Of a stretch of 64,000 bases of DNA, positions 43,561 through 53,280 are shown in pieces. The notes under the pieces were generated by a model. It searched no databases. It worked only from the letters and a program-made list of their open reading frames with translations, and was not told the DNA's origin. The stretch covers positions 164,580-228,579 of the forward strand of contig NZ_NNBJ01000013.1 of the NCBI RefSeq assembly GCF_002803085.1. The letters are read 5' to 3'. Made by a program: the position numbers and the translations under genes. Position 1 is the first letter of the stretch, and the number at the start of each line of letters is the position of its first letter. Source of the stretch: Streptomyces sp. CB01201 (GTDB lineage: Bacteria > Actinomycetota > Actinomycetes > Streptomycetales > Streptomycetaceae).

Positions 43561-44358
43561 ATGGCTCCACCCGCCCCGCCCGCGAAACGCCCCGTCGGCA
43601 CCGTCACCCGCGGCACCACCAACCCGAACCGGCTGCGCCGCATGGACCGCTGGATCGCGGACGCGCACGGGGCGGCGCTGCGCCGCGCGACGGCCCCGGT
43701 CGCCGTCGACCTCGGGTACGGGGCCGCCCCCTGGACCGCGGTGGAACTGCTCCAGCGCCTGCGCACCGCGGCCCCCGCCGTCTCGGTGGTGGGCATCGAG
43801 ATCGAGCCGGCCCGGGTCGCCGCCGCCAAACCGTACGAGCGTGCGGGCCTCACCTTCCGGCACGGCGGCTTCGAGGTCCCGCTGCCCGAACCGCCGCTGC
43901 TGATCCGCGCGGCGAACGTACTGCGCCAGTACGACGAGGCGCAGGTGGCCGCGGTCTGGGCCCGCCTGTGCGAGCGGCTCGCGCCCGACGGGCTGCTCGT
44001 CGAGGGCACCTGCGACGAGATCGGCCGCCGCCACGTGTGGGTCGCGCTCGACCGTTCGGGTCCCCGAACGGTGACCTTCGCGACCCGGCTCGGCTCCCTG
44101 GACCGCCCCTCCGACCTGGCCGAGCGCCTGCCCAAGGCGCTGATCCACCGCAATGTGCCGGGCGAGCCGGTGCACGCCTTCCTGCGCGACTTCGACCGGG
44201 CGTGGGCGGCGGCGGCCCCGTACGCCTCGCTCGGCGCGCGCCAGCGCTGGATCAAGTCCGTACGGGATCTGGCGGGCGACTGGCCGGTCGTGGACGGCGC
44301 CCGGCGCTGGCGACAGGGCGAAGTGACGGTCAACTGGTCGGCGCTCGCGCCCCGTTGA
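43561..44358 (+). CDS. Class I SAM-dependent methyltransferase
   Basis: The 265-residue protein has motif I VAVDLGYGAAPWTAVELL and the acidic end of strand 2, VVGIEIEPARVAAAKPYE. LLIRAANVLRQYDEAQVAAVW follows, resembling small-molecule or unspecific methyltransferases. A conserved N-terminal GTTNPNRLRRMDRWI precedes it. The substrate is not known. It is divergent from mshA. The leaderless ATG is supported by TACCCT 6 nt upstream. Confidence 0.85.
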   Translation: MAPPAPPAKRPVGTVTRGTTNPNRLRRMDRWIADAHGAALRRATAPVAVDLGYGAAPWTAVELLQRLRTAAPAVSVVGIEIEPARVAAAKPYERAGLTFRHGGFEVPLPEPPLLIRAANVLRQYDEAQVAAVWARLCERLAPDGLLVEGTCDEIGRRHVWVALDRSGPRTVTFATRLGSLDRPSDLAERLPKALIHRNVPGEPVHAFLRDFDRAWAAAAPYASLGARQRWIKSVRDLAGDWPVVDGARRWRQGEVTVNWSALAPR

Positions 44359-44587
44359 GGCCCGCGCGGCGCGAAGCGGACGGCCGTCGCCGTCGCCGTC
44401 GCCATCGCTGCCGCTGTCGCTGTCGTCTAACGAGTGAACTCCTGTGCCCCGAGGAACGCCTGGAGCCCGGGGTTCGTCAGACGGATGGGAGCCGGGTGGC
44501 GACGCACGCGAAGGGGACGAGCGTCGTCCGGTGCCCCTGCGCCTCTGTCGTTTTGGCCGGGGGCGTGGCAGCATCGCGGGCATCGGT

Positions 44588-44611
44588 GTGATGTTACTGA
44601 CGGTAAATCAC
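44588..44611 (+). promoter_or_regulatory. Imperfect dyad with a BldD-like core upstream of the NlpC/P60 gene
   Basis: GTGATGTTAC and GTAAATCAC flank TGACG. The core TTAC-N5-GTAA fits the TNAC-N5-GTNA pattern I recall for BldD. It lies 58 bp before the start codon. The rest of the 310-bp gap (44359-44668) contains GTCGCC/GTCGCT simple repeats near 44395 and no gene. Confidence 0.4.
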
Positions 44612-44668
44612 ATGCGGTTGCCCGGTGTTCCGGTGTGGGGCCGGAGTTGACTGGAGGGGGAGTTCTCA

Positions 44669-45739
44669 GTGCCGAACAAGGTGCCGAACAAGCGCCGTTT
44701 GGCGACCGCGATCGCCTTGGTGTGCGCCCTGACCGCTTTGGCCGCGCCGGGCACGGCGTTCGCCGACCCGGCACCGACGCCGTCGACCACGGCACCGGCC
44801 GCGTCCAAGACGCTCGACGAGGTGAGCAAGGAGATCGACGACCTGTACCGCCAGGCGGCCGCGGCCACCGACGCGTACAACCTCGCCGAGGAGAAGACCA
44901 AGCAGCAGTCCGCGCAGATCGTCCAGTTGGCCCAGGAGATCGTGAAGGGCCAGGAGAAGATCCGGCGTCTGAAGGACCAGGCGGGCGCCACCGCGCGGAT
45001 GCAGTACCGCAACGGCGGTCTGCCGCTCGGCGCGCAGATGATGCTCAGCGGCGATCCGCAGTCCTTCTTCGACGGGGCGGATTCGCTGCGCCAGGGCCAG
45101 CAGGCGGCCCAGGGCCTGCTCGGCGAACTGAACAAGACCCAGGCCGACTTGGCGGCGTACAGCGCGGACGCCACCGCACAGTGGAAGAACCTGGAGGCCA
45201 ACCGGGTCAAGAAGGAAGCGGCGAAGAAGGACATAACGGAGAAGATCGCGGCGGCCGAGAAGCTCCAGTCCCAGCTGAAGGAGCAGGAGCGCGAGCGCCT
45301 GGCCGAGCTGGAACGCAAGAAGGAGTTCGACGCGCAGACGGCCTGGTTGAGCACGGGCGTCCTGAAGGACATCAGCAGCAGCGCGAGCGAGCAGGGCAAG
45401 AAGGCCGTGAAGTTCGCCACGGACCAGATCGGCAAGAAGTACGTCTGGGGCGCCGCCGGTCCCGACACCTTCGACTGCTCGGGGCTCACCTCCCAGGCCT
45501 GGCTCGCGGCCGGACACCCCATCCCGCGCACCTCGCAGGAGCAGTGGGCCCAGCTGCCGCACGTCGCGATCAAGGACATGCGCCCCGGCGACCTCGTCAT
45601 CTACTTCGCCGACGCCACCCACGTCGGGATGTACATCGGCGACGGCGCGATCGTGCACTCCCCCCGCCCGGGCCGGACGGTGACGATCACGGGCGCGGGC
45701 TCCATGCCGATACTCGGCGTCGTACGGCCGGACAAGTAG
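44669..45739 (+). CDS. Secreted NlpC/P60 peptidoglycan endopeptidase
   Basis: The 356-residue exported protein has a signal peptide (RRLATAIALVCALTALAAPGTAFA). A long coiled coil at about 45-230 (LDEVSKEIDDLYRQAAAA, EKIRRLKDQAGATARMQY) leads to an NlpC/P60 domain. The catalytic Cys is in DTFDCSGLTSQAW, His in ADATHVGMYIG and the third residue in IVHSPRPG. It should cut D-Glu to diamino acid bonds in cell wall peptides; the coiled coil resembles RipA-type inhibitory hairpins. GTG 44669 follows GGAGGGGG. Confidence 0.92.
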   Translation: MPNKVPNKRRLATAIALVCALTALAAPGTAFADPAPTPSTTAPAASKTLDEVSKEIDDLYRQAAAATDAYNLAEEKTKQQSAQIVQLAQEIVKGQEKIRRLKDQAGATARMQYRNGGLPLGAQMMLSGDPQSFFDGADSLRQGQQAAQGLLGELNKTQADLAAYSADATAQWKNLEANRVKKEAAKKDITEKIAAAEKLQSQLKEQERERLAELERKKEFDAQTAWLSTGVLKDISSSASEQGKKAVKFATDQIGKKYVWGAAGPDTFDCSGLTSQAWLAAGHPIPRTSQEQWAQLPHVAIKDMRPGDLVIYFADATHVGMYIGDGAIVHSPRPGRTVTITGAGSMPILGVVRPDK

Positions 45740-45769
45740 CCACCCGCGCACCGGAACCCGGGGCACACC

Positions 45770-45790
45770 CGGCCCCGGCGGCCGGGGCCG
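45770..45790 (+). terminator. Hairpin after the NlpC/P60 gene
   Basis: CGGCCCCGGC and GCCGGGGCCG form a 10-bp stem 30 bp after the stop. Confidence 0.65.
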
Positions 45791-45826
45791 TGCGGAACTT
45801 CCTGAGGCCCGGACAAATGAGGCATG

Positions 45827-45900
45827 TGGCATATGCCATCCGGTCGGACGTGATGAACCACCCAACGCCATTCCGCCACGCCCGTGGATGACGCTAGGGT
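45827..45900 (+). promoter_or_regulatory. Palindrome and candidate -10 upstream of the RR-PP2C gene
   Basis: TGGCATATGCCA (45827-45838) is a perfect 12-bp palindrome. TAGGGT (45895-45900) is a consensus-like -10 element 70 bp before the ATG. No clear -35 is seen. Confidence 0.4.
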
Positions 45901-45970
45901 CCCGGCTGGTGGGGCGCCGACCGGCGCTCACCCGCGCCCTCGGGGGGAGGGAAGGATCCCGGAACCGACG

Positions 45971-47230
45971 ATGCCCGCATCCCAGCACGTACCCGTACCG
46001 CACCAGCGAGCCGCCCCTCAGGCCGCGCCGGGCAGCGCCGGCGACGGCCCGCTCAACCTGCTGGTCATCGAGGACGACCCGGCGGGCACCTTCACCGTGC
46101 ACGAACTGCTGGACGCGGCGGGCCCCCGGATCCGCATCCGTACCGCCCGCAACCTCACCGAGGCCGAGCGGCTGCTCACCGACGACATCCACTGCATCCT
46201 GCTCGACCTGGCGCTGCCGGGCCGCGACCCCGACGACGAGCTGGCGGCCCTGCGCCATCTGCTCCTCCTCGCGCCGCACCACGCCGTACTGGCCCTCACC
46301 CCGTCCGGGCACGCGGAGCGGGCGGCGGAAGCGGTGCGGGTCGGCGCGCAGGACTATCTGTTCCGGGACGAGCTGGACGGCAGGCTCCTGAGCCGCGCCA
46401 TCCGGTACGCGGTGGAGCGCAAGCGCGCCGACACGGCCCAGTACAAGCTGGCCGAGTCGAAGCTGCGTGCCCAGGAGAACGCCCGCCTGGAGCGCGGCCT
46501 CCTGCCGACACCGCTGCTCGACGGCTCGGACCTGCGCTTCGCGGCCCGCTACCGCCCCGGCCGCTCCCGGGCGCTGCTCGGCGGCGACTTCTACGACACG
46601 GTGCGCACGCCCGACGGAACCGTCCACGCGATGATCGGCGACGTCTGCGGCCACGGCCCCGACGAAGCGGCCCTCGGGGTCGAACTCCGCATCGCCTGGC
46701 GGGCGTTGACGTTCGCCGGGCTGTGCGGGGACGACCTGCTCTCCACTCTTCAGGAGGTCCTGGAGCACGAGCGTGACAGCGAGGAGATATTCGCGACGCT
46801 GTGCACGGTCGACATCGCACCCGACGGCCGCAGCGCCGGGCTGTGCCTGGCCGGCCACCCGGCGCCGCTGATCGCCCTGGACGGCCGGGCGCAGTTGCTC
46901 CCGTACGAGAACGGGGGCCCGGCCCTCGGCCTGCTCCCGCGCGCCCGCTGGCCGCGCCGGCAGGTTCAACTCGGCCGCGAATGGGGGCTTTTGATGTATA
47001 CGGACGGTCTGATCGAGGGCCGCACCGACGCGGGCAGCGGCCAGCGGCTCGGCCAGGACGGGATGCTGGAGATGATCAATACCCAGCTGGCGTCCGGCCT
47101 GCGCGGCGAGTCACTCCTGGAAGCGGCGGTGACCCGGGCGCGCGAACTCAACGGCGGCGAGCTGACGGACGACGTGGCCGTGGTCCTGCTCGAACGCAAA
47201 CGCGGCGACCGGAACGGCCGCCGCGCCTGA
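45971..47230 (+). CDS. Response regulator fused to PP2C/SpoIIE-type phosphatase
   Basis: The 419-residue cytosolic protein has a receiver domain at about 28-145 (LNLLVIEDDPAGTF; phospho-acceptor Asp in CILLDLALPGRDPDDE; QDYLFRDELDG). A helical linker and an RsbU/SpoIIE phosphatase domain follow (LLGGDFYDTVRTPDG, MIGDVCGHGPDEAALGV, LMYTDGLIEGR, LTDDVAVVLLER), with all metal-binding aspartates. It should dephosphorylate an anti-sigma-factor antagonist when its receiver is switched on. No kinase gene is adjacent. The in-frame region upstream of 45971 lacks a good start. Confidence 0.9.
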   Translation: MPASQHVPVPHQRAAPQAAPGSAGDGPLNLLVIEDDPAGTFTVHELLDAAGPRIRIRTARNLTEAERLLTDDIHCILLDLALPGRDPDDELAALRHLLLLAPHHAVLALTPSGHAERAAEAVRVGAQDYLFRDELDGRLLSRAIRYAVERKRADTAQYKLAESKLRAQENARLERGLLPTPLLDGSDLRFAARYRPGRSRALLGGDFYDTVRTPDGTVHAMIGDVCGHGPDEAALGVELRIAWRALTFAGLCGDDLLSTLQEVLEHERDSEEIFATLCTVDIAPDGRSAGLCLAGHPAPLIALDGRAQLLPYENGGPALGLLPRARWPRRQVQLGREWGLLMYTDGLIEGRTDAGSGQRLGQDGMLEMINTQLASGLRGESLLEAAVTRARELNGGELTDDVAVVLLERKRGDRNGRRA

Positions 47231-47286
47231 GGAATCCGCTCGCCGGGCCTGGGAGCCGCCCGCTGCGGGGATCCGCTCGCCCGTGC

Positions 47287-47631
47287 CTACCGGCCACCGT
47301 TGTACGGCCCGTACGGGCCGTCGCTGCTGGAGCCGCCGCCACGGCGGCCGCCCCGGCCACCGCCTGAGACCTGCCGGAGCGCCGGCCGCACGTCCACCAT
47401 GAACACGATCGAGGCGACGAGCCCGGCGAGCTGGAGGAAGAGCATCGGCACGAACAGGTTCACCACGACCGTGATGCCGAGGACGATCAGCCAGAACGGC
47501 TTGGTCTGCTTCTCGGCCGCCCGGTAGGCGTCCTCGCGGGCGATCACGGCGAAGACCAGCGCCACGACGGCGATGACGAGCATCGCGAGATAGAGCAGCG
47601 AGGTGAGAAGGCTGAATCCCGAGAGCAACAT
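47287..47631 (-). CDS. DUF2516 membrane protein
   Basis: The 114-residue protein has three hydrophobic helices (LLTSLLYLAMLVIAVVALVFAVI, PFWLIVLGITVVVNLFVPM, LQLAGLVASIVFMVDV) with the DUF2516 signature AREDAYRAAEKQTKPFWLIVLG. A Gly/Arg-rich cytoplasmic tail ends NGGR. The function is unknown. The ATG at 47631 follows AGGCGG by 8 nt; GTG 47640 is the alternative. It follows the XRE and HbhA-like genes on the same strand. Confidence 0.82.
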   Translation of the reverse strand: MLLSGFSLLTSLLYLAMLVIAVVALVFAVIAREDAYRAAEKQTKPFWLIVLGITVVVNLFVPMLFLQLAGLVASIVFMVDVRPALRQVSGGGRGGRRGGGSSSDGPYGPYNGGR

Positions 47632-47810
47632 GCCGTGCACCGCCTAGTCAGTACTGATGTGTGTGGAAAACGCCTCGCGGCCAAGGTACTGGTTCAACGG
47701 ATCGGACACCCTGAAGGTGCCCGACCCGCACCCAACCCCTACCCACCCCGGTGCCCGACCAGCAAACCCGGCCCATGCGTCGCGAACCGGCGCGTGCACC
47801 GCGGAAGGCG

Positions 47811-48416
47811 TTACTCCGCGGACTTGACGGTGGTCTTCTTCACCGGCGCCTTGCGCGGGGCGGCCTTCTTGGCGGCGGGCTTGTCGGCGTCCGAGTCGGC
47901 CGCGACCGTGCCCGCGCCCTGGCCCGGAGCCGCGTCCTTCGTCTCCGCGCCCTTCGTCTCCGCGTCCGGCTCGACCACAGTGGCGATCTCGACGATCTCG
48001 TCGGCGGCCTCGCCGCGCCACTGCTTGACGACCTCCTGGCCGTGCTCGGCGACCGAGTCGTAGCCCTCGCGCGCCTTGACGGCGTACTCGGCGAGGACGC
48101 CGACGCCGCGCAGGGCCAGGTCCTGGGCGTTCTCACCGAGCTTCTTCAGGTCGCCGTCGAGGGCCCCGAAGAGCTCGTTGGCCCGCGTCGTGACGACGCC
48201 CTGCACCTCCTTGACCCGCGCGGTCGCCTTCTCCTGCACGGCCTTGGGGTCGGTGCGGCGCACGGCCTCGATGCGCTCGGGCGCCTCGGCCTGGATCTTC
48301 TCGATCAGCGCCGGAACCTTCTTGGCCTGCTGCCCTGCGAGGTCCGCCGTGCCGGCGAGGAAGTAGAGGGGGGTGGGGTCGGTGAGGGTCTTGCGCAGGT
48401 CATCGGTGATGGCCAT
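47811..48416 (-). CDS. HbhA-like coiled-coil protein with Lys/Ala/Pro tail
   Basis: The 201-residue protein begins MAITDDLRKTLTDPTPLYFLAGTADLAGQQAKKVPALIEKI, followed by long amphipathic helices to about residue 140. A linker and a histone-like basic tail end it (AKKAAPRKAPVKKTTVKS). This matches mycobacterial heparin-binding haemagglutinin and its actinomycete relatives, which sit on the inner membrane or nucleoid surface. It starts 22 bp after the XRE gene and is probably cotranscribed with it. Confidence 0.82.
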   Translation of the reverse strand: MAITDDLRKTLTDPTPLYFLAGTADLAGQQAKKVPALIEKIQAEAPERIEAVRRTDPKAVQEKATARVKEVQGVVTTRANELFGALDGDLKKLGENAQDLALRGVGVLAEYAVKAREGYDSVAEHGQEVVKQWRGEAADEIVEIATVVEPDAETKGAETKDAAPGQGAGTVAADSDADKPAAKKAAPRKAPVKKTTVKSAE

Positions 48417-48438
48417 GACTGTCCTCCCGGATCAGTGC

Positions 48439-48870
48439 TCAGTTGCTCGCTTGAGGGTGGTCGGCATCGCTGCCGTCGGCACCGCTGCCGTCGGCCGCGC
48501 TTTCGGTGCCCGTCTCGTCGGCGTCGAGCCCGTTCTCCTTGCGGAAGGACTCGTAGATCTGGAGCAGAACCTGCTTCTGACGCTCGCTGAGCGAGGGGTC
48601 GGCGAGAATGACGCTCCGCGTCCCCGCGGCCTCGGGAGACCGCTCGTCGAGAATTCCGGCCTGCACGTACAGCGTCTCGGCGGAGATCCGCAGCGCCTTC
48701 GCGAGCTGCTGCAAAATGTCCGCGCTCGGCTTGCGCAGCCCGCGCTCGATCTGACTCAGATACGGATTGGACACCCCGGCGGCATCGGCGAGCTGCCGCA
48801 GCGACAGCTGTGCGTTGCGCCGCTGCTCGCGCAGATACTCGCCGAGATTGCCGACGTTGAGCGATGCCAT
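48439..48870 (-). CDS. XRE-family regulator, putative repressor of the HbhA-like operon
   Basis: The 143-residue protein has a Cro/C1-type helix-turn-helix at residues 10-65 (YLREQRRNAQLSLRQLADAAGVSNPYLSQIERGLRKPS). A short helical dimerisation region (SLSERQKQVLLQIYESFRKE) and an acidic disordered tail follow. A perfect 8-4-8 palindrome 30 bp upstream suggests autoregulation. ATG 48870 is preferred; an in-frame codon at 48885 would add five residues. Confidence 0.88.
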   Translation of the reverse strand: MASLNVGNLGEYLREQRRNAQLSLRQLADAAGVSNPYLSQIERGLRKPSADILQQLAKALRISAETLYVQAGILDERSPEAAGTRSVILADPSLSERQKQVLLQIYESFRKENGLDADETGTESAADGSGADGSDADHPQASN

Positions 48871-48900
48871 GCCCCGATGGTGCACCCATCGCGCTAACTA

Positions 48901-48920
48901 TTGCAAGCGGATGCTTGCAA
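48901..48920 (-). promoter_or_regulatory. 8-4-8 palindrome, candidate XRE autoregulatory operator
   Basis: TTGCAAGC-GGAT-GCTTGCAA is perfect. On the minus strand it is followed by TAGTTA, a possible -10, so bound repressor would cover the promoter. Confidence 0.6.
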
Positions 48921-49068
48921 AAGTGCGCTGCGCCACTCCGTGGGCGGCTGTGACCGCCCGCGGTGGTTGACACTTCGCAGCCGTGGCCGGCACAGCGCGG
49001 CCACAGGCGTGCAGGCCCCTGCGGCCTCACTTGAGCTTCGCGTGCAACACGGCGGTAGGGTCGCGCGC

Positions 49069-49579
49069 ATGTGGGCGGGACTGGATGCAGGCGACTGGGC
49101 TGGGCTGAAGCACGACTACGGGTCTGCCGAGGATGCAGCGCCCTGGAAGCACTCGGACGCGGCGCCGCCGAGCGAGGGCGCCCCCATCCTGCCCTGCGCA
49201 AGCTGGCCGACCTCGGCCCGTACGCCGCCCCCTACGCGGACCGATTCAGGGCGATGACCGCCGACAGCGACCCCTGGACTCCGTCGAGGCGGCCCACACT
49301 CTGTGGGCTGCGACCGGCGATGCGGAGGCCGCTGTCCCCGTGCTGACGACTGCCGTGCGGGATCTGGCTGAGGGTTCCTGCCTGCCTGTCATGCTCCCCG
49401 CGCTGAACCACCTGGCCCGGATCGGCCAGGCGGCCCGGCCCGCCGCCCTCCTCCTGCGCAACGTAGCCGCATATGACCAGCGATTGCGTCCCCATAGCGG
49501 CTGGCGGGGCTTCGCCCAGGACGAGGACATCCGTACTGCCGTCGGCGAGCTACTCGGCGCGTCCGGCCTGTCCGCGTGA
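49069..49579 (+). pseudogene. Frameshifted HEAT-like repeat protein
   Basis: Three frames together spell one protein. MWAGLDAGDWAGLKHDYGSA starts at 49069. Frame +2 carries ERGRPHPALRKLADLGPYAA and RFRAMTADSDPW from about 49138. The last frame carries VEAAHTLWAATGDAEAAVPV and LNHLARIGQAARPAALLLRN to the stop at 49579. Two shifts (near 49135 and 49278) break it. The helical pairs resemble HEAT/PBS-lyase repeats of Streptomyces. The gap that follows (49580-49828) shows no gene. Sequencing error cannot be excluded, but two independent shifts favour decay. Confidence 0.72.
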
Positions 49580-49828
49580 GGCGGGTGGTCAGGTCGGCGG
49601 GTTCCTGGACCTGCGCAGTGAAAGGCGCGATCTGGCGGCGTCCTGCATGCAACCGGCGGGCCGTCGAGGCATCTGGTCACCCGGCTCGCCCGGCCTCGGG
49701 CATTCGACGCGGTGTCTCGGGCGACCCTGGGCACTGGTGCGCTCGGCGCCGGCATCGGGCCGATCACTCCGGCCCGCGATCATCTCCCGGGCGCGGCGGC
49801 CGGCGACGCCGCGTCCGGTCGGCCGCCC

Positions 49829-50470
49829 TTACGAAGCGTCCGCAGCCGCAGCCGCGTCGTGATCGAGGAGCGAGATCGCGGATGCCAGCGCGCGGGCCGT
49901 GTCGACGAAGTACTGCTCGTCGGCCGCCGGGGCCAGGCCGAGGGGGACGCCCTGGCCGAGGCCGACGAACAGGGCCCGGAGCGCGGTGGTCAGGCGTTGC
50001 GCCTGATGCGAGGTCACCACGCTTCCGTTGTGGGACCTTCCGGTGAACAGCGCGGCCAGATGTTCCTCCTGCGACCGGATGGACGTGGCGAGCCGGGACC
50101 CCAGCCCCGGGTCGTGCAGAGCCATGTCCAGCAAGGTGATCTGGAGCGACAGGCGAGCCAGTGCGTCCGGGGCGTCACAGCTGCGCCGGTAGTACCGGGC
50201 GAACGCGTCGACCGCCTCCAGGAGATCCAGCTCGGCGGGAGCCACCTGCTGGATCTCCTCGTAGTACGGCCGCAGGTGATCGGCGACCAGGGCGACCACC
50301 AGGCCGTTCTTGCTCCCGAACAGGGAGTAGACGGCGCCGGTGGTCAGGCCGGCACGTTCGGCGATCTCCTCCAGCTTGGCCCGGTATCCGTCCCGGGACA
50401 CGACCTGGAACGCGGCGTCCAACAGGGCACGGCGGTTGCGTTCCTTGGCCTCCGCTCTTGTCATTCTCAT
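49829..50470 (-). CDS. TetR-family regulator
   Basis: The 213-residue protein begins MRMTRAEAKERNRRALLDAAFQVVSRDGYRAKLEEIAERAGLTTGAVYSLFGSKNGL, a standard TetR DNA-binding domain. A variable helical ligand domain follows. It is divergent from a small membrane protein gene across a perfect inverted repeat, the usual layout of a TetR repressor and its target. ATG at 50470 or 50464. Confidence 0.9.
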   Translation of the reverse strand: MRMTRAEAKERNRRALLDAAFQVVSRDGYRAKLEEIAERAGLTTGAVYSLFGSKNGLVVALVADHLRPYYEEIQQVAPAELDLLEAVDAFARYYRRSCDAPDALARLSLQITLLDMALHDPGLGSRLATSIRSQEEHLAALFTGRSHNGSVVTSHQAQRLTTALRALFVGLGQGVPLGLAPAADEQYFVDTARALASAISLLDHDAAAAADAS

Positions 50471-50483
50471 AGTTTGATTATTA

Positions 50484-50500
50484 CCGTAATCTCGTTACGG
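50484..50500. promoter_or_regulatory. Candidate TetR operator
   Basis: CCGTAA-TCTCG-TTACGG is a perfect 6-5-6 inverted repeat in the 71-bp divergent region. Confidence 0.6.
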
Positions 50501-50541
50501 GATTGGTTGGTGGTCGGAGACAAGCTTCGAGGGGGACGCTC

Positions 50542-50982
50542 ATGACCCAGGCCGTGGCACCGCGGGTGACCCGCCAGACCGTCGGCGCCCTCGCCGATGG
50601 CGCCTTCAAGGTGTTGCTCGCCGCTGTCTGCGTCGTCGGCGCCGCCCCGCTGGGCCGGTTGCTCGGCACGCCGACCTGGCTGATGGTCGCCTCGGGCGTG
50701 GCCCTGCTGATGGGCGGCGGCTTCGAGATCGGATACACGCGCAGCCGGTCGATGCGCACCTACACGCGGCTCATGATCGCGTACGACGCCGGCTGGGTGT
50801 CGACGGCCCTGGCCGGTCTCCTGATGGCGTGGCAGGGCAGCGGCGCCGGGGGCGAAGTCTGGATGGGGTACCAGGCAATCGCCCCTCTTGTGTTCGCGGC
50901 GCTGCTGGTCGCCTCCGCCCCGACGCAGAGAGCCCCGGGCACTCGGGGCGACACCTCGGTCCGGCACTTGGACACCCTTTGA
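50542..50982 (+). CDS. Small membrane protein, likely TetR target
   Basis: The 146-residue product has four hydrophobic segments (FKVLLAAVCVVGAAPLGRLLG, LMVASGVALLMGGGFEIGY, IAYDAGWVSTALAGLLMAW, IAPLVFAALLVASAP). GAGGGGG precedes the ATG. No family is recognised. It is adjacent to a TetR gene and an operator-like repeat. Confidence 0.75.
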   Translation: MTQAVAPRVTRQTVGALADGAFKVLLAAVCVVGAAPLGRLLGTPTWLMVASGVALLMGGGFEIGYTRSRSMRTYTRLMIAYDAGWVSTALAGLLMAWQGSGAGGEVWMGYQAIAPLVFAALLVASAPTQRAPGTRGDTSVRHLDTL

Positions 50983-50986
50983 AGCC

Positions 50987-51052
50987 CTTGAACCCCTCGA
51001 ACCCCTCGAACCCCCGAACCCCTCGATCAGCTTCTAGCTTCTCTTCTAGCTT
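50987..51052. repeat. Short tandem simple repeats
   Basis: Four copies of a CTCGAACCC-type 9-mer are followed by AGCTTCT repeats that run into the 3' end of the VOC gene. Confidence 0.75.
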
Positions 51053-51420
51053 CTGATGATGCAGAAGGGATGCCCGGCCGGATCGGTGAGGGCCCGCGCC
51101 TTGTCACCGTGCGGCTGGTGCTCCGGCTTGCCCGCGCCCAACTCCAGCAGCCGGGCCTCGGCCGCGTCCAAGTCCTCGACCTTGAAGCAGACATGGAGCT
51201 GCTGGGGGACGATTTGGTCGGGCCAGGTCGGAGCCCGGTAGTCGTCGACCCGTTGGAAGCCGATGAGGAGGCCGTGTTCGCCGTTGAGGCCCGCGAAGTC
51301 GGCATCCGACTTCGGGTGCAGTTCATGGCCGGTCGCCTGCTGATAGAACGCCGCCAGAGCCATCGGGTCGGAGCAATCCAGCGTTATCGCGACCAACTTC
51401 ATCCGCAGGGGCATGGTCAT
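51046..51420 (-). CDS. VOC/glyoxalase-like protein
   Basis: The 124-residue single-chain VOC protein begins MTMPLRMKLVAITLDCSDPMALAAFYQQATGHEL, then QQLHVCFKVEDLDAAEARLLELGA, and ends DPAGHPFCIIRS. Related to the VOC protein at 14435-14770 (same DPAGxxFC ending). GGGGA lies 5 nt before the ATG. The substrate is unknown. Confidence 0.86.
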   Translation of the reverse strand: MTMPLRMKLVAITLDCSDPMALAAFYQQATGHELHPKSDADFAGLNGEHGLLIGFQRVDDYRAPTWPDQIVPQQLHVCFKVEDLDAAEARLLELGAGKPEHQPHGDKARALTDPAGHPFCIIRS

Positions 51421-51668
51421 GGCATCCCCGAATCGATCGTGGTTCTCCGCGATGAACACCCTAGAGGCGGCTCCCCGCGGTCGAGCGGGCACCCGACCGC
51501 CACCAACGTCCCACTCAGCCGTGGCCCCACTCAGCGCCTGCTGTCGGATTCCACCGTCGACCGGGCAGCGCGTGTCGGATACCGGCGTGATGGGGTCGTT
51601 TTCTGGTTCGGGTGGGGTGGGCGGCGGAGCGTTGCCTCTGTCCTGACCGCACGGCCGGAGGAGATTCC

Positions 51669-53219
<1,551 letters not shown>

Positions 53220-53280
53220 GTTCCGGGGGCCGAGCGGGTCTACCCCCAGGACGGTACCGCCCCGGCGAGAGGAACCCGCC

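Noticed and set aside
44359..44668. ydaO-type c-di-AMP riboswitch before the NlpC/P60 gene
   Set aside because: I expected one, since such riboswitches precede actinobacterial wall hydrolases, but the conserved GGGGAACC and CGGGUGAAUC-like motifs are not present.
48439..49579. Toxin-antitoxin pair of XRE protein and the downstream plus-strand frames
   Set aside because: The plus-strand frames are pieces of a frameshifted HEAT-like gene, and the XRE gene forms an operon with the HbhA-like gene on the other strand.
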